From Kangiellaceae bacterium (GTDB lineage Bacteria > Pseudomonadota > Gammaproteobacteria > Enterobacterales > Kangiellaceae), in contig JASBTO010000172.1 in assembly GCA_030148365.1 (NCBI GenBank), forward strand, positions 1 to 5,014: a stretch of 5,014 bases of DNA. Reading direction: 5' to 3'. The translations under genes and the position numbers were made by a program. The notes beneath the pieces were generated by a model. The model was not told the DNA's origin, did not search any database, and worked only from the letters and a program-made list of their open reading frames with translations. Numbering within the stretch: the stretch's first letter is position 1; each line of letters starts with the position of its first letter. This document shows, piece by piece, positions 4,838-5,014 of this stretch.

Positions 4838-5014
4838 GGTCGCGTTTCGCCGGTCGGGGTGCGTTGACGGCATCCTGAATTTTGGTCAGGGTTTCTTTGG
4901 CTTCCTTGCTGGCTTCCTCGAGATCGCTGCCGATTGCCTGGTTGCGGATCATCTTCTCGTGTTCCGCCAGCTGCTTGCGCATCTCCTCGATCTCCAGTTC
5001 CCGGGAGATTTCAT
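4824..5014 (-). CDS. tatB: TatB, C-terminal part (runs off the right edge)
   Basis: Only the last 62 codons are in the window, in the frame that ends with TAG at 4826-4824; the N-terminal membrane helix and hinge lie beyond the edge. The visible part starts EISRELEIEEMRKQL, the typical end of the TatB amphipathic helix, and continues as a charged, mostly helical and poorly conserved tail ending in HDQD. TatB partners TatC in the receptor for twin-arginine substrates. The identification rests on this helix pattern together with the directly overlapping tatC gene; tatA is expected just upstream, outside the window. Confidence 0.92.
   Translation of the reverse strand, partial: EISRELEIEEMRKQLAEHEKMIRNQAIGSDLEEASKEAKETLTKIQDAVNAPRPAKRDHDQD

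Overview
The window reads as chromosomal DNA of a moderately GC-rich gammaproteobacterium. The best anchors are a near-match to E. coli YbiI (DksA/TraR-type zinc-finger protein), a TatB-TatC pair with E. coli-like conserved blocks, and a periplasmic Cu/Zn superoxide dismutase. The TatB tail and the DUF4442-type protein recall marine gammaproteobacteria such as Marinobacter, but I cannot assign a genus from sequence alone. Five of the eight complete genes carry export signals or membrane segments, so the neighbourhood is biased towards the cell envelope.

Layout, left to right. Bases 1-329 hold no convincing gene, but contain a REP-like palindrome at 259-276. Next comes a minus-strand pair: a ybiI-like gene (942-676) followed 40 bases later by a small lipoprotein gene (635-330) whose mature part looks like a lone ExbD/TolR-type periplasmic domain. 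Bases 943-1287 are a divergent regulatory region: a candidate promoter for ybiI, and a better sigma70 promoter (1141-1169) pointing right into a leader with a strong hairpin at 1185-1230. That leader precedes a plus-strand pair of unknown function: a 163-residue membrane-anchored helical protein and a 137-residue secreted protein with four cysteines in its mature part. Convergent to it on the minus strand is sodC (2805-2284).

The right side (5014-3074, minus strand) is the end of a tat operon: the 3' end of tatB, tatC overlapping it by 14 bases, then a small exported protein of unknown function and a DUF4442 hotdog-fold protein. The gaps after tatC are 4 and 2 bases, so all four are probably co-transcribed and translationally coupled. 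A nested inverted repeat followed by a U-rich tract at 2966-3056 may end this transcript.

Working together: TatBC is the receptor complex for exporting folded twin-arginine proteins. SodC is a periplasmic antioxidant enzyme, but its leader is of Sec type with no twin arginine, so its closeness to tat is positional only. I find no phage, insertion sequence, CRISPR array, rRNA or tRNA. No complete new system is evident; the best leads are the ExbD-like lipoprotein beside ybiI, the structured leader with its two-gene secreted operon, and the two unassigned genes riding on the tat transcript.
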